From: RPQK01 sp041946865
GTDB taxonomy: Bacteria > Acidobacteriota > UBA6911 > RPQK01
DNA: 8,568 bases
Reading direction: 5' to 3'
NCBI GenBank assembly: GCA_041946865.1
Contig: JBHGBF010000242.1
Location: 1-8,568, forward strand
Part shown: positions 1-6,882 of the stretch, one piece after another
How the letters are laid out: each line of letters begins with the position of its first letter
Numbering within the stretch: position 1 is the stretch's first letter
The notes under the pieces: generated by a model
Told to the model about the DNA's origin: nothing
Database searches by the model: none
Seen by the model: the letters and a program-made list of their open reading frames with translations, nothing else
Translations under genes and position numbers: made by a program

Positions 1-56
1 CAGCCACACAGCAGCGGTTCCTGTTGATTCATCTGTATACTTTCGCCAAAGTCCAG

Positions 57-158
57 GGGTCCTTTAGGACCGAGACGTCTGTGGAAGCCAGGGATCAGGC
101 CAGAGCCGAGGTCCGTAGGAGACGGACACGTGAAAGAGGCGGTCGGTCCTCCGGACCC
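57..158. repeat. Palindromic intergenic repeat, copy A
   Basis: Non-coding stretch with two interleaved palindromes. The motif GGTCC-TTT-AGGACCGA at 58-73 recurs on the opposite strand as GGTCC-GG-AGGACCGA at 143-157. GGTCCGTAGGA (110-120) also pairs with TCCTCCGGACC (147-157) at 10 of 11 positions. The same motif forms both arms of the element at 3258-3332, and the order GGTCCGTA...GGACAC...TCGGTCCT is shared with the reverse complement of that copy. It lies upstream of the isomerase promoter, so it is more likely a dispersed repeat or the tail of an upstream transcript than a leader of the operon. No gene is recognisable in bases 1-57. Confidence 0.6.
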
Positions 159-192
159 GGAGCTCCCGCTCATGCTCGTCGTCCAACGGGTA

Positions 193-221
193 TTGAAGTC
201 TCCCCTCGATTATTCTATTAT
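193..221 (+). promoter_or_regulatory. Sigma70-type promoter of the isomerase-kinase operon
   Basis: TTGAAG (193-198) and TATTAT (216-221) are separated by exactly 17 nt, close to the sigma70 consensus. Transcription would start near 228, leaving a leader of about 95 nt before the isomerase start at 323. The leader has only weak pairing potential (GAAGC 245-249 with GCTTC 285-289), and no riboswitch was recognised. Confidence 0.7.
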
Positions 222-231
222 CGGCAACAGC

Positions 232-240
232 TTTCAAAAT
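232..240 (+). promoter_or_regulatory. Possible operator half-site TTTCAAAAT
   Basis: The word TTTCAAAAT, preceded by CAGC, lies just downstream of the predicted transcription start of the isomerase-kinase operon, a position suited to repression. The same word, preceded by CAG, sits inside the minus-strand promoter at 5814-5842. A related perfect palindrome, TTTCA-N6-TGAAA, precedes the first IclR gene at 6883-6898. IclR proteins commonly bind TTTC/GAAA-type palindromes, so a shared IclR operator is inferred. The second half of the palindrome is poorly kept here. Confidence 0.35.
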
Positions 241-322
241 GAGGGAAGCTGGAGGTGGTGAGCGCCTTCTGCCCGCAGGTAGCTGCTTCTTCGTTTGCAC
301 GGATCACGAGAAAGGAGTAACG

Positions 323-1708
323 ATGTGCCGCATAGGTCTTTTGCCCTTGTACATCGAGCTGTACGATTCGATTCTCCCGGAAAAGCGAGCCGGATTCGAA
401 GCGTTCTATAAGCAAGTCGTATCCGAACTGGAGCGTCGGGGCGTCAATGTCGTCGCGACTCAAGTCTGCCGCCTAAGGACGGAGTTCCGGGAAGCAGTCG
501 AGCAGCTCGAGCGCGCCGATGTGGATCTGCTCGTCACCCTCCACCTGGCCTATTCGCCTTCACTGGAATCGGTCTCCGTCCTTGCTCAGACGCCTCTTCC
601 CCTGCTGGTGCTGGACACGACTCCGGCTCACGATTTTGGACCTGGGCAGGAGAGCGGAGAAATTCTGTTCAATCACGGGATCCATGGCGTGCAGGACCTG
701 TGCAACCAGCTGATTCGAAACGGGAAGAGGTTTGAGCTGGAGGCTGGCCACTGGAAGGAGTCCGACGTTTTGGACCGGGTAGTCAGCTGGGCGGCTGCGG
801 CACATACGGCCGCCAGTTTGAGGAAAGCCAGGGTGGGATTGATCGGGTCTCCTTTCGAAGGGATGGGGGATTTCGCAGTCCCGATCCCGAAAATTGCGGA
901 AACGACTGGCATACAGACGATTTGCTACGATCCGTCCCTGTCAGCGGAGCTCCTCCCGGCGGGGGATGACCCGGAGGTCACAGCGGAGATGCGGGCGGAT
1001 GTGGAGCGATTTGACGCGCGTACGGCAGACGCCGCGCTGCACCGGATCACCACGCGTTCCGGCCTGGCCGTCCGTCGTTGGATCGAGAGAGAGAAACTGA
1101 CGGCTTTCAGCTTCAACTTCCTGGATATCACACGGTCCCTGGGACTGCCTACCGCCCCGTTTCTTGAGGCCAGCAAGGCCATGGCGCGGGGAATCGGATA
1201 CGCCGGCGAGGGAGATATCCTTACGGCTGGGCTCGTCGGCGCCCTGGCTTCCTCCTATCGCGTCAGTTTCACCGAGATGTTCTGCGCCGACTGGAAAGGA
1301 AACCAGGTGTTTCTGAGCCATATGGGGGAAATGAACCTCTCCCTTTCGGCCGACCGTCCCGTCTTGATGAACAAGCCTTTTTCGTTCACTGACGTGGAAG
1401 ACGGCGTGGTGGCTGTGGGCCGCTTCCGGAGCGGCCCGGCGGCGCTGGTAAACCTGGCGCCGTTGCCGTGCGACAAATACAAGCTGATCACTGCACCGGG
1501 CAGCCTTCCCGAGCTTTCGGCTGAGGACAAGATGACAGGGACAGTTCGCGGCTGGTTCAAAGCGAACTTGCCCGTAGCGGAATTCCTGACCGAGTACAGC
1601 CGGCGGGGCGGCACGCATCATGTGGCGCTTGTCTACGGAGAGGATGTCGTCTCCGGGATTGAGAAAATGGGGCGATTACTGGGATGGGACACCGCGGTGT
1701 TGAGCTGA
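323..1708 (+). CDS. L-arabinose/L-fucose isomerase-superfamily sugar isomerase
   Basis: This 461-residue protein belongs to the AraA/FucI superfamily and would interconvert an aldose and a ketose in the cytoplasm. The four residues that form the metal and catalytic site in E. coli L-arabinose isomerase (Glu306, Glu333, His350, His450) have clear counterparts: E296 in GEGDILTA, E318 in SFTEMF, H333 in LSHMGE and the HH pair at 432-433 in RGGTHH. The order is the same and the spacing similar. The start at 323 is chosen because AAAGGAG ends 5 nt before it; an in-frame ATG at 239 has no ribosome binding site and would lie almost at the transcription start. The kinase follows 10 nt downstream. The N-terminal part (RIGLLPLYIELYD) is unlike classical AraA, so the true substrate may be another pentose or a 6-deoxyhexose. 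Family call strong, substrate unknown. Confidence 0.88.
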   Translation: MCRIGLLPLYIELYDSILPEKRAGFEAFYKQVVSELERRGVNVVATQVCRLRTEFREAVEQLERADVDLLVTLHLAYSPSLESVSVLAQTPLPLLVLDTTPAHDFGPGQESGEILFNHGIHGVQDLCNQLIRNGKRFELEAGHWKESDVLDRVVSWAAAAHTAASLRKARVGLIGSPFEGMGDFAVPIPKIAETTGIQTICYDPSLSAELLPAGDDPEVTAEMRADVERFDARTADAALHRITTRSGLAVRRWIEREKLTAFSFNFLDITRSLGLPTAPFLEASKAMARGIGYAGEGDILTAGLVGALASSYRVSFTEMFCADWKGNQVFLSHMGEMNLSLSADRPVLMNKPFSFTDVEDGVVAVGRFRSGPAALVNLAPLPCDKYKLITAPGSLPELSAEDKMTGTVRGWFKANLPVAEFLTEYSRRGGTHHVALVYGEDVVSGIEKMGRLLGWDTAVLS

Positions 1709-1718
1709 CCGAGAGGCT

Positions 1719-3182
1719 ATGAGAGCAAAAGGGTACTTGGGGCTGGACCTGGGCGGGACCGGGGCGAAGGCCGGCGTGTTCGATCCCGACGGACGCTTGT
1801 TGGGCTTTGGCAGGAGCGCTTTCTCGCCACGGGTGACCGCTTCAGGAGCGGAGGTGCCGATCGAGCAAGTCTACGAAGCGGGCCGAAAAGCCGCCAGGGC
1901 AGCCATCCGGGAAGCCGGAGCTCCGGTCTCGGCACTGGCTTTCTCGTCTCAGGGCGAGACCTTTGTCTCTCTGGACGAACAGGACCGGCCGCTCCATGAC
2001 GCGATCCTCTGGTATGACAGCCGCGCCGTGGAAGAGGCGGAGGACATGCGAAGCGAGCTGCGTGCTTCGGGCTTCCGCACATTGGCAGCCGCGATCAGCC
2101 CGATTTTTACCGCGCCGAAGATCGTCTGGTTACGCAAGCGCCATCCGGACGTCATGTCCCGCGCTCGCCGCCACCTGCTTCTGCCCGACTACTTCTCCTA
2201 TCGTCTGACCGGCCGAGCCGCCATTGACCCAAGCACGGCAGGCAGCACGGGGCTGTACGAAGAAGAGCAGGGCGCCTATAACCCGTCGGCTCTCTGCGCC
2301 GCAGGCATCAGCATCGATCAGGTCGCCGAGGTCTATCCCTCCGGAACGGTTGTAGCTCATGTTCGGCCGGAGATCGGGAAGAGCTGGGGGCTGACGGATG
2401 GAACGCTGCTCGTCAGCGGCACGAATGATCAGTACGCGGGCGCCGTTGGTGCGGGGAACGTCAGGCCCGGCCTCCTGACGGAGACCACCGGGACCTGTCT
2501 GGCGCTTGTGACCCTGGCGGACAATCGCCCGGGCGAGCTTCCCCCAGGCCTTTTTGCCGGGCGCTTTCCGATCCCAAACCTCTACTTCATCTTGGCCTAT
2601 TCCAAGACCGCAGGCCTTCTTATCGACTGGTTCCGCAACCAGTTTTGTCCGACTGAAAGCCTCGCCGAGCTCGATCAGCTGGCCGAAACCGTTCCTTTGG
2701 GCAGCCGGGGGCTCACGGTCCTTCCGCACTTTGATGGCGTTGTTTCACCAGTGCCCAATCCGAAGGTTCGGGGAGGGATCTTAAACCTGACGCTTGAGCA
2801 TACCAAGGCGGACATCTACAGGGCGCTGCTCGAGTCCATTGCCTTTGCGCTCCGTGAGAACCTCGACCTGATGCGAGGCAATGGATTTCGGATCGACCGT
2901 GTCCGGTCCATTGGAGGCGGCGCCAAGAGTGATTTCTGGCTCCAGCTGAAGGCGGATACTACCGGGCTGCCGGTAGAGAAACCTGTGACGACCGAGGCGG
3001 CCGTGCTCGGCGCCGCCATGCTGGCCGCCCTTGGCCTCGGGGACTTCTCGAGTCTTAGCGATTGCGCCGACCGCTTTTACCGGGCGGAAAAGGTGTTCGC
3101 CCCCGACCCCCAAAAGCATGAGCTCAGCCGGGAGCCCTACGACAGGTACCGCTGCTTTCACCGCAACCTCTACCCGCAGTAA
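1719..3182 (+). CDS. FGGY-family carbohydrate kinase (xylulokinase-like)
   Basis: At 487 residues this has the usual length of xylulokinase-type FGGY kinases, which phosphorylate a ketose with ATP. Visible hallmarks in order are the N-terminal phosphate loop DLGGTGAK (10-17), the substrate-domain motif ILWYDSRA (96-103), the region GTNDQYAGAVGAG with D237 in the position of the xylulokinase catalytic aspartate, and the C-terminal FGGY signature beginning GGGAKSDFW near residue 399. The start lies 10 nt after the isomerase stop. GAGAGG sits only about 2 nt before the ATG, so translation may rely partly on coupling to the upstream gene. It probably phosphorylates the ketose made by the isomerase. 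Xylulose, ribulose or fuculose cannot be told apart from sequence alone. Confidence 0.9.
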   Translation: MRAKGYLGLDLGGTGAKAGVFDPDGRLLGFGRSAFSPRVTASGAEVPIEQVYEAGRKAARAAIREAGAPVSALAFSSQGETFVSLDEQDRPLHDAILWYDSRAVEEAEDMRSELRASGFRTLAAAISPIFTAPKIVWLRKRHPDVMSRARRHLLLPDYFSYRLTGRAAIDPSTAGSTGLYEEEQGAYNPSALCAAGISIDQVAEVYPSGTVVAHVRPEIGKSWGLTDGTLLVSGTNDQYAGAVGAGNVRPGLLTETTGTCLALVTLADNRPGELPPGLFAGRFPIPNLYFILAYSKTAGLLIDWFRNQFCPTESLAELDQLAETVPLGSRGLTVLPHFDGVVSPVPNPKVRGGILNLTLEHTKADIYRALLESIAFALRENLDLMRGNGFRIDRVRSIGGGAKSDFWLQLKADTTGLPVEKPVTTEAAVLGAAMLAALGLGDFSSLSDCADRFYRAEKVFAPDPQKHELSREPYDRYRCFHRNLYPQ

Positions 3183-3209
3183 ACGTTTTGCTCCAGAAAC
3201 GTTTACTGC
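3176..3209 (+). terminator. Perfect 13-bp inverted repeat over the kinase stop codon
   Basis: GCAGTAAACGTTT (3176-3188) and AAACGTTTACTGC (3197-3209) are perfect complements with an 8-nt loop. The left arm contains the TAA stop of the kinase. The stem is AT-rich at its core and is followed by only a short T-run (TTTC), so it is at best a weak intrinsic terminator for the operon. Each arm also holds the word AAACGTTT, the centre of LacI-family operators such as GTAAACGTTTAC, so protein binding is an alternative reading. No T-tract exists on the minus side, so it does not look bidirectional. Confidence 0.5.
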
Positions 3210-3257
3210 TTTCGGCATCTCTGATGACTGAGAAGGCGCCGGTTTGTTATCGCGCCC

Positions 3258-3332
3258 GGGGCTGGAGGTCCGCAGGACCGACACTTTTACGCTTGTGTCC
3301 CTCGCCTTTCGGTCTTACGGACCTCCGACCCC
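3258..3332. repeat. Long imperfect palindrome, copy B of the intergenic repeat
   Basis: Arms 3258-3281 and 3309-3332 are 24 nt each, with 20 Watson-Crick pairs, 2 G-T wobbles and 2 mismatches. Inside, ACAC (3281-3284) can pair with GTGT (3295-3298). Each arm contains GGTCC-N2-ARGACCGA, the motif also found twice in copy A (57-158). It occupies most of the gap between the convergent kinase and sulfatase genes, so its RNA would fold strongly on either strand and could block read-through. It lacks a T-tract and so is not a classical terminator. The rest of 3210-3368 shows nothing else. Confidence 0.7.
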
Positions 3333-3368
3333 GGAAATGAGACGGATTCGGGCCACCATCACTGCTCG

Positions 3369-4721
3369 TCACGGTTCTACCCAGGGTCGGTCCGGCCGCC
3401 AGTTTTCAAGACTCGCTCGATACCGATCGTATCTGGCCCGGAGCTTGTCGACCCGGGGGGTATATTCACGGCGGTCGATGAGGTTCCGTTCTTCTCCGGA
3501 ATCCTGTCCGAGGTCGTAAAGCTCCTCAATGACCGGTTCTCGATCGACATAGCGCACGTATTTCCAACGTTCCGTTCTCAGCCCCTCTGTTTGGGGAATC
3601 CGAGGGTGACGGAATCGGTGCTCATAGAACCAGTCGCGACGCCAGACGGCCGGGCGGCGACCGGACAGGAACGGCCAGAGGCTTCGGCCCTGCATCGCGG
3701 CAGGAGGCGTGAGGCCGGCCAGTTCCAGAATCGTGGGCGCCAGATCAATGTTCAACGTCATTTCCTCAAAACGACGCCCGCCCCGGCCCGCAACTTCTCT
3801 GGGGTCATACACAATCAGGGGTGTTCGAATCGACTCCTCGAACATCAGCCATTTCCCGGCAAGGCCGTGTTCGCCAAGAAAAAACCCGTTGTCCGATGTG
3901 AAAATCAGGATCGTATTTCCGGCCAAGCCCCGCCGGCTCAGTTCGTTCCTGACCGCTCCCACCGCCTGATCTACGCCGTGAATGAGGCGATAGTAGCCTT
4001 TAACCGATTCCTGGAACCGGTCCGGGGTGTTGAACCGGATTTCCCAGCGGCGCCGTCCCTCGGACTCGCGGACACAAGCGGGGAGGTTGCGGAAATGGCG
4101 GTCGGAAGCCGTGCGGGGCACAGGGATACAAGCCTTGGCATAGAGGCCGGCATCCCGGGGATCGTACAGGAACTGCCTCGCGTCCTCGTCCTGGACATGG
4201 GGTGCCTTGAAACTGATCGAAAGGCAGAACGGTTCGTCCGACCGACAGTCTGCCAGGAACGAGAGGGCGCTTTCCTCCTGTATGGCGGTCAGATGGCGCG
4301 GCTTGCCGGCGGTCGGAAAGTAATGTCCCTGGCCTGGAAACACGTCGAGGTAATCGAAGTCCTCTTGCGGAGGCAGCGCCCCGACACCCCATTTCCCGAC
4401 CAAGCCGACGCGGTAGCCGGATTTTCGCAATAGATAGGGATAGGTCGCGGCGAGCTGCGGGCCAGAAAGCGAGGCACTGAAGTCGTTGATTCCGTGGGAG
4501 TGCGAGTACAAGCCGGTCAGGATGCTCGCCCGGCTGCTCATGCAGATCGCCGTGGTGGCAAAGTTGTTCGCGAAAACACTCCCCTCCCCGGCCAAGCGGT
4601 CAACTCGCGGGGTCCGGAGAATGCGGTTGCCCATGCAGCCTAGGGCCTCCCCCCGCTGGTCGTCCGTCAGAAAAACGATCAGGTTCGGCCTTTCGCGCCG
4701 GGTTCGAAGTCCGCCGGCCAC
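3369..4721 (-). CDS. Type I sulfatase, mature part (5' end frameshifted)
   Basis: A 450-residue alkaline-phosphatase-fold sulfatase reading from a GTG at 4721. The formylglycine-dependent active site is complete: metal ligands D20-D21 (TDDQ), the modified cysteine C60 in CMSSRASILTG, K110 (VGKWG), H175 (KAPH), D277-N278 (TSDNG) and K290 (AGKW). The C-terminal ELYDLGQDSGEERNL block is typical of glycan sulfatases related to N-acetylglucosamine-6-sulfatase. The activation motif is C-M-S-S-R, with serine where the usual C-x-P/A-x-R has proline or alanine. The GTG start has no convincing ribosome binding site. A Tat signal peptide begins at 4795 in another frame (see 4679-4795), so either an indel broke the gene, the sequence has an error, or frameshifting joins the two. 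It follows the methyltransferase in one operon. The exact sulfated substrate is unknown. Confidence 0.85.
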   Translation of the reverse strand: MAGGLRTRRERPNLIVFLTDDQRGEALGCMGNRILRTPRVDRLAGEGSVFANNFATTAICMSSRASILTGLYSHSHGINDFSASLSGPQLAATYPYLLRKSGYRVGLVGKWGVGALPPQEDFDYLDVFPGQGHYFPTAGKPRHLTAIQEESALSFLADCRSDEPFCLSISFKAPHVQDEDARQFLYDPRDAGLYAKACIPVPRTASDRHFRNLPACVRESEGRRRWEIRFNTPDRFQESVKGYYRLIHGVDQAVGAVRNELSRRGLAGNTILIFTSDNGFFLGEHGLAGKWLMFEESIRTPLIVYDPREVAGRGGRRFEEMTLNIDLAPTILELAGLTPPAAMQGRSLWPFLSGRRPAVWRRDWFYEHRFRHPRIPQTEGLRTERWKYVRYVDREPVIEELYDLGQDSGEERNLIDRREYTPRVDKLRARYDRYRASLENWRPDRPWVEP

Positions 4722-4795
4722 GCCAACTGCGGGGCTGTAAACGAAAAAGCGCCGGCCTGTCTCAGAAACTCGCGTCGATCAAGGTCTCGGGACAT
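4679..4795 (-). other. Frame-displaced Tat signal peptide of the sulfatase
   Basis: From an ATG at 4795 the minus strand encodes a 38-residue open frame that begins MSRDLDRREFLRQAGAFSF. This has a classic twin-arginine motif (RREFLR) followed by a hydrophobic stretch, then runs out of frame and stops at 4679 inside the sulfatase. The ATG lies 17 nt inside the end of the methyltransferase gene, the usual arrangement for a coupled operon gene, which supports it as the true sulfatase start. One extra base in the T5 run (4744-4748, minus sense) or the C4 run (4731-4734, minus sense) would join it to the sulfatase. The product would then continue through a small-residue stretch PAVGVAGG directly into RPNLIVFLTDDQ. 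Confidence 0.75.
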
Positions 4796-5765
4796 GGGCG
4801 ACAGCTTCTCGAAGGCGTCCTGACTGCCTGCCTCTTTCAGCGTTCCAGGCGCGTACAATAAGCGCTATCAACCGGTAGTGCTCGAGGTTTGTGCCGCAAC
4901 AACCGCCTACGATACTGGCTCCATCCCGAAGCCAGGTGGGGATCTCGGCGGCCAACTCCGCGGGCGTCGCCGGATAGACAGTCTGATCCGCGCGAAGCTG
5001 GGCCATTCCGGCATTGGGTTGAAAGGATACAGGCTTCCGGGCGACACTCACGATCTGCCTCAAAAGTCCGGTTGCGGCCTGGTAGTACCCGGTTTCTCCG
5101 GGGAGCGGCACGCCTTGCTTCATGAGCCCGCAACTGGCGCCAACCACGTCTGCCCCGGCCTCGACGAGAGCCCTCGTGGCTGCCACTGGGTCCAGGCCCA
5201 TCATGGTCCGAAACCCGGTCATGCCGTTATAGAACACGTTCTGGGCGACGACCGGGACCTGCGGGCCCAGCTTTTTGGCTGCCTCAATAGCAATGATCGA
5301 CTCGTCGAGATGGTTGCCGACAATCATGATCACATCCACACCGCCCTCGAGAAGCGCGCCGATCTGCTCGCTATAACCGTCATAGACTTCCTGGTATGTC
5401 AATCCTCCCACCGGCTCGAGGAAATCGGGGTTTGTGCTCGAGACGAACCCGCACAGGTACCGATCGGACGGGGTCACCTCTCGAGCCAGCCGGGCAGCCT
5501 GGTAATTGTGCTCATGCACCCGATGCCGCAGGCCGAACACCTCGGCACGCCAGGGGGAGCTGGCTTGCGTGGAAGTCGAAGCCAGGTCGCAGCCGGCCTC
5601 GTAAGATTTGGTCAAAGCATCCTGATAGGCATCGGGATGTGCGAGGATCCATTCCGTCAAATGCACTTCCAAGGGCTTACCCCAGTCGGCGAGCAGGGAA
5701 TGAAGGGGAGCATAGTGGAGCAGGGCGTCGTTCCGGGCCAGCCTGGCCTTCAGCGAGATCGGCAT
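4779..5765 (-). CDS. Homocysteine S-methyltransferase-family protein
   Basis: A 328-residue TIM-barrel protein of the family that includes betaine-homocysteine methyltransferase and the homocysteine domain of MetH. These enzymes move a methyl group to a thiol bound at zinc. The three zinc cysteines are present: C212 in VVGASCG, and C289-C290 in GGCCGTNLEHYR. The homocysteine-binding type motif PNAGM is at 250-254. The usual N-terminal DGGMGTEL motif is absent, replaced by GKPLEVHLTEW, so this is a divergent subgroup and its methyl donor and acceptor are open. AAGGAG lies 10 nt before the ATG at 5765. It is the first gene of an operon with the sulfatase, and its 3' end overlaps the sulfatase signal-peptide start by 17 nt. 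No corrinoid-binding or MTHF domain is attached. Confidence 0.82.
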   Translation of the reverse strand: MPISLKARLARNDALLHYAPLHSLLADWGKPLEVHLTEWILAHPDAYQDALTKSYEAGCDLASTSTQASSPWRAEVFGLRHRVHEHNYQAARLAREVTPSDRYLCGFVSSTNPDFLEPVGGLTYQEVYDGYSEQIGALLEGGVDVIMIVGNHLDESIIAIEAAKKLGPQVPVVAQNVFYNGMTGFRTMMGLDPVAATRALVEAGADVVGASCGLMKQGVPLPGETGYYQAATGLLRQIVSVARKPVSFQPNAGMAQLRADQTVYPATPAELAAEIPTWLRDGASIVGGCCGTNLEHYRLIALIVRAWNAERGRQSGRLREAVAHVPRP

Positions 5766-5813
5766 GTCTTCGTTACTCCTTCGAATGAACCACTGTTCTA
5801 AATCTGGAAGATG

Positions 5814-5842
5814 ATTATAGTATTTTGAAACTGGGGCCTCAA
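5814..5842 (-). promoter_or_regulatory. Sigma70-type promoter of the methyltransferase-sulfatase operon
   Basis: On the minus strand TTGAGG (5842-5837) and a consensus TATAAT (5819-5814) are separated by exactly 17 nt. Transcription would begin near 5807, about 40 nt before the start codon at 5765. The spacer contains TTTCAAAAT (5830-5822), also found at the start of the isomerase transcript, so a repressor or activator could bind between the -35 and -10 elements. The remaining gap up to the IclR gene (5843-5976) holds a 12-bp palindrome CGGAGGCCTCCG (5896-5907) but no convincing terminator. Confidence 0.7.
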
Positions 5843-5976
5843 CGTTTTTATGCCTGGGCTGGTGGGCAGCAGCGGCCCGATGGGGTTGAAATCGCCGGAG
5901 GCCTCCGCCCTTCAGGAAGTGAGACTGTTTCGACCGGCTCTCGCGCCTCGCAGGACTGTGGTTGATCCGCCTTTGG

Positions 5977-6840
5977 TCACTGGCTGGCGGAAAGCCGCGG
6001 CGAGGTCCGGGGCCCTTTGGGCGGGGAGGCCCGTCTGCGGGCTCGTATTATGTTGTTGGCGGCGGGCGAGTACCCTAGCTGCTCCGAGATCCGGCCGGCC
6101 GTGCCTGTCACTTTCTCAATGATTTGCTTCAGGCTGCCCTCGACCTCGAAAATCGTGGCGCCCATCCCGATGACCGCTTCCACGTTGCCCGTGTGGTTGA
6201 AGACCGGCGCAGCCACGCTTCGGACTCCTATGATCGATTCCTCGTTGTCGATCGCGTAACCTCTCTTTCGTGTCGCCGCCAACTCCTCCTTGAGGGCCTC
6301 TGGGGAAGTGATCGTGTTCTCCGTCAAAGCGGGCAAGCCAACGCTTGCTATGACCTGGTCCACCTTCTCGGGAGGGAGATGAGACATCAGCATTTTGCCT
6401 GTGGCGCAGGCGTGAAGATACATGCGACGGCCGATCTGGGCGTTCAGTTTGATTTCCCCTGTCCCGTCGATTTTGTCGATGTAGGTGAGCTGATCACCGT
6501 CGAGCACGGCCAGGACAGAAGTAAAGCCGATTTCCTGAGTCAACTTGCGCAGCTCCCGGTGGGCGACCTCCCCGACTTGCAGATTCGCTACCATTTTGTT
6601 CGCCTCGGTAAGCAGCCTGGTCGTCAGGCGGTATTTCCGTTTCGGGTTTCGGCTGAGGTAACCGCAGCGGTGCAGGGTCTGCAGAAGCGAGCTGGTCGTG
6701 CTTATCGGCAAGCTGACGATCTTGCTCACTTCGCTCATCGCATACTCACGGTTGTCCTCGACGAAGAGTTCCAAAATCGCAAACGCTTTCTCTACTGCTG
6801 GCACCACGTAACGAAATGGTTCTGTCTGCTTTGCCGGCAT
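5977..6840 (-). CDS. IclR-family transcriptional regulator (first copy)
   Basis: A 287-residue DNA-binding regulator. An N-terminal winged helix-turn-helix (about residues 12-75, with SEVSKIVSLPISTTSSLLQT as the core) is followed by the IclR effector domain (about 90-255, with IDKIDGTGEIKL, QIGRRMYLHACATGK, GYAIDNEE and GVRSVAAPVF). The start at 6840 is set by AGGAGG, 5 nt upstream; an in-frame ATG at 6888 lacks such a site. It is roughly half identical to the second IclR gene at 7582-8421. The last 25 or so residues are rich in Arg, Ser and Pro and have no counterpart in the second copy. It lies just upstream of, and in the same direction as, the methyltransferase-sulfatase operon, which has its own promoter, and is a likely local regulator. 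Confidence 0.92.
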   Translation of the reverse strand: MPAKQTEPFRYVVPAVEKAFAILELFVEDNREYAMSEVSKIVSLPISTTSSLLQTLHRCGYLSRNPKRKYRLTTRLLTEANKMVANLQVGEVAHRELRKLTQEIGFTSVLAVLDGDQLTYIDKIDGTGEIKLNAQIGRRMYLHACATGKMLMSHLPPEKVDQVIASVGLPALTENTITSPEALKEELAATRKRGYAIDNEESIIGVRSVAAPVFNHTGNVEAVIGMGATIFEVEGSLKQIIEKVTGTAGRISEQLGYSPAANNIIRARRRASPPKGPRTSPRLSASQ

Positions 6841-6882
6841 TGGACCCTCCTGGTCGGGAAGGATAGCACAGACGCGGGCGAG

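Noticed and set aside
24..242. Small plus-strand frame of 72 codons in the upstream region
   Set aside because: Arg-rich composition produced by reading through the palindromic repeat and the promoter; no ribosome binding site.
239..322. N-terminal extension of the isomerase from ATG at 239
   Set aside because: No ribosome binding site, starts about 11 nt after the predicted transcription start, and the extension has no family-like sequence. AAAGGAG supports 323.
941..1621. Minus-strand open frame of about 226 codons
   Set aside because: Antisense shadow of the isomerase, low-complexity basic translation without motifs.
3591..4433. Plus-strand open frame of about 280 codons
   Set aside because: Antisense shadow of the sulfatase, whose catalytic motifs are clear.
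3369..4721. Choline sulfatase, which would link to betaine-homocysteine methyl transfer
   Set aside because: The sequence lacks the choline-sulfatase style N-terminus and has the ELYDL...ERNL ending of glycan sulfatases, so the betaine route is not supported.
4878..5801. Plus-strand open frame of about 307 codons
   Set aside because: It is antisense to the homocysteine methyltransferase gene, which has intact zinc motifs and a ribosome binding site. The plus-strand translation shows no family features.
5896..5907. 12-bp palindrome CGGAGGCCTCCG as terminator of the first IclR gene
   Set aside because: No T-tract follows on the minus strand and the loop would consume the stem, so it is not a convincing terminator.
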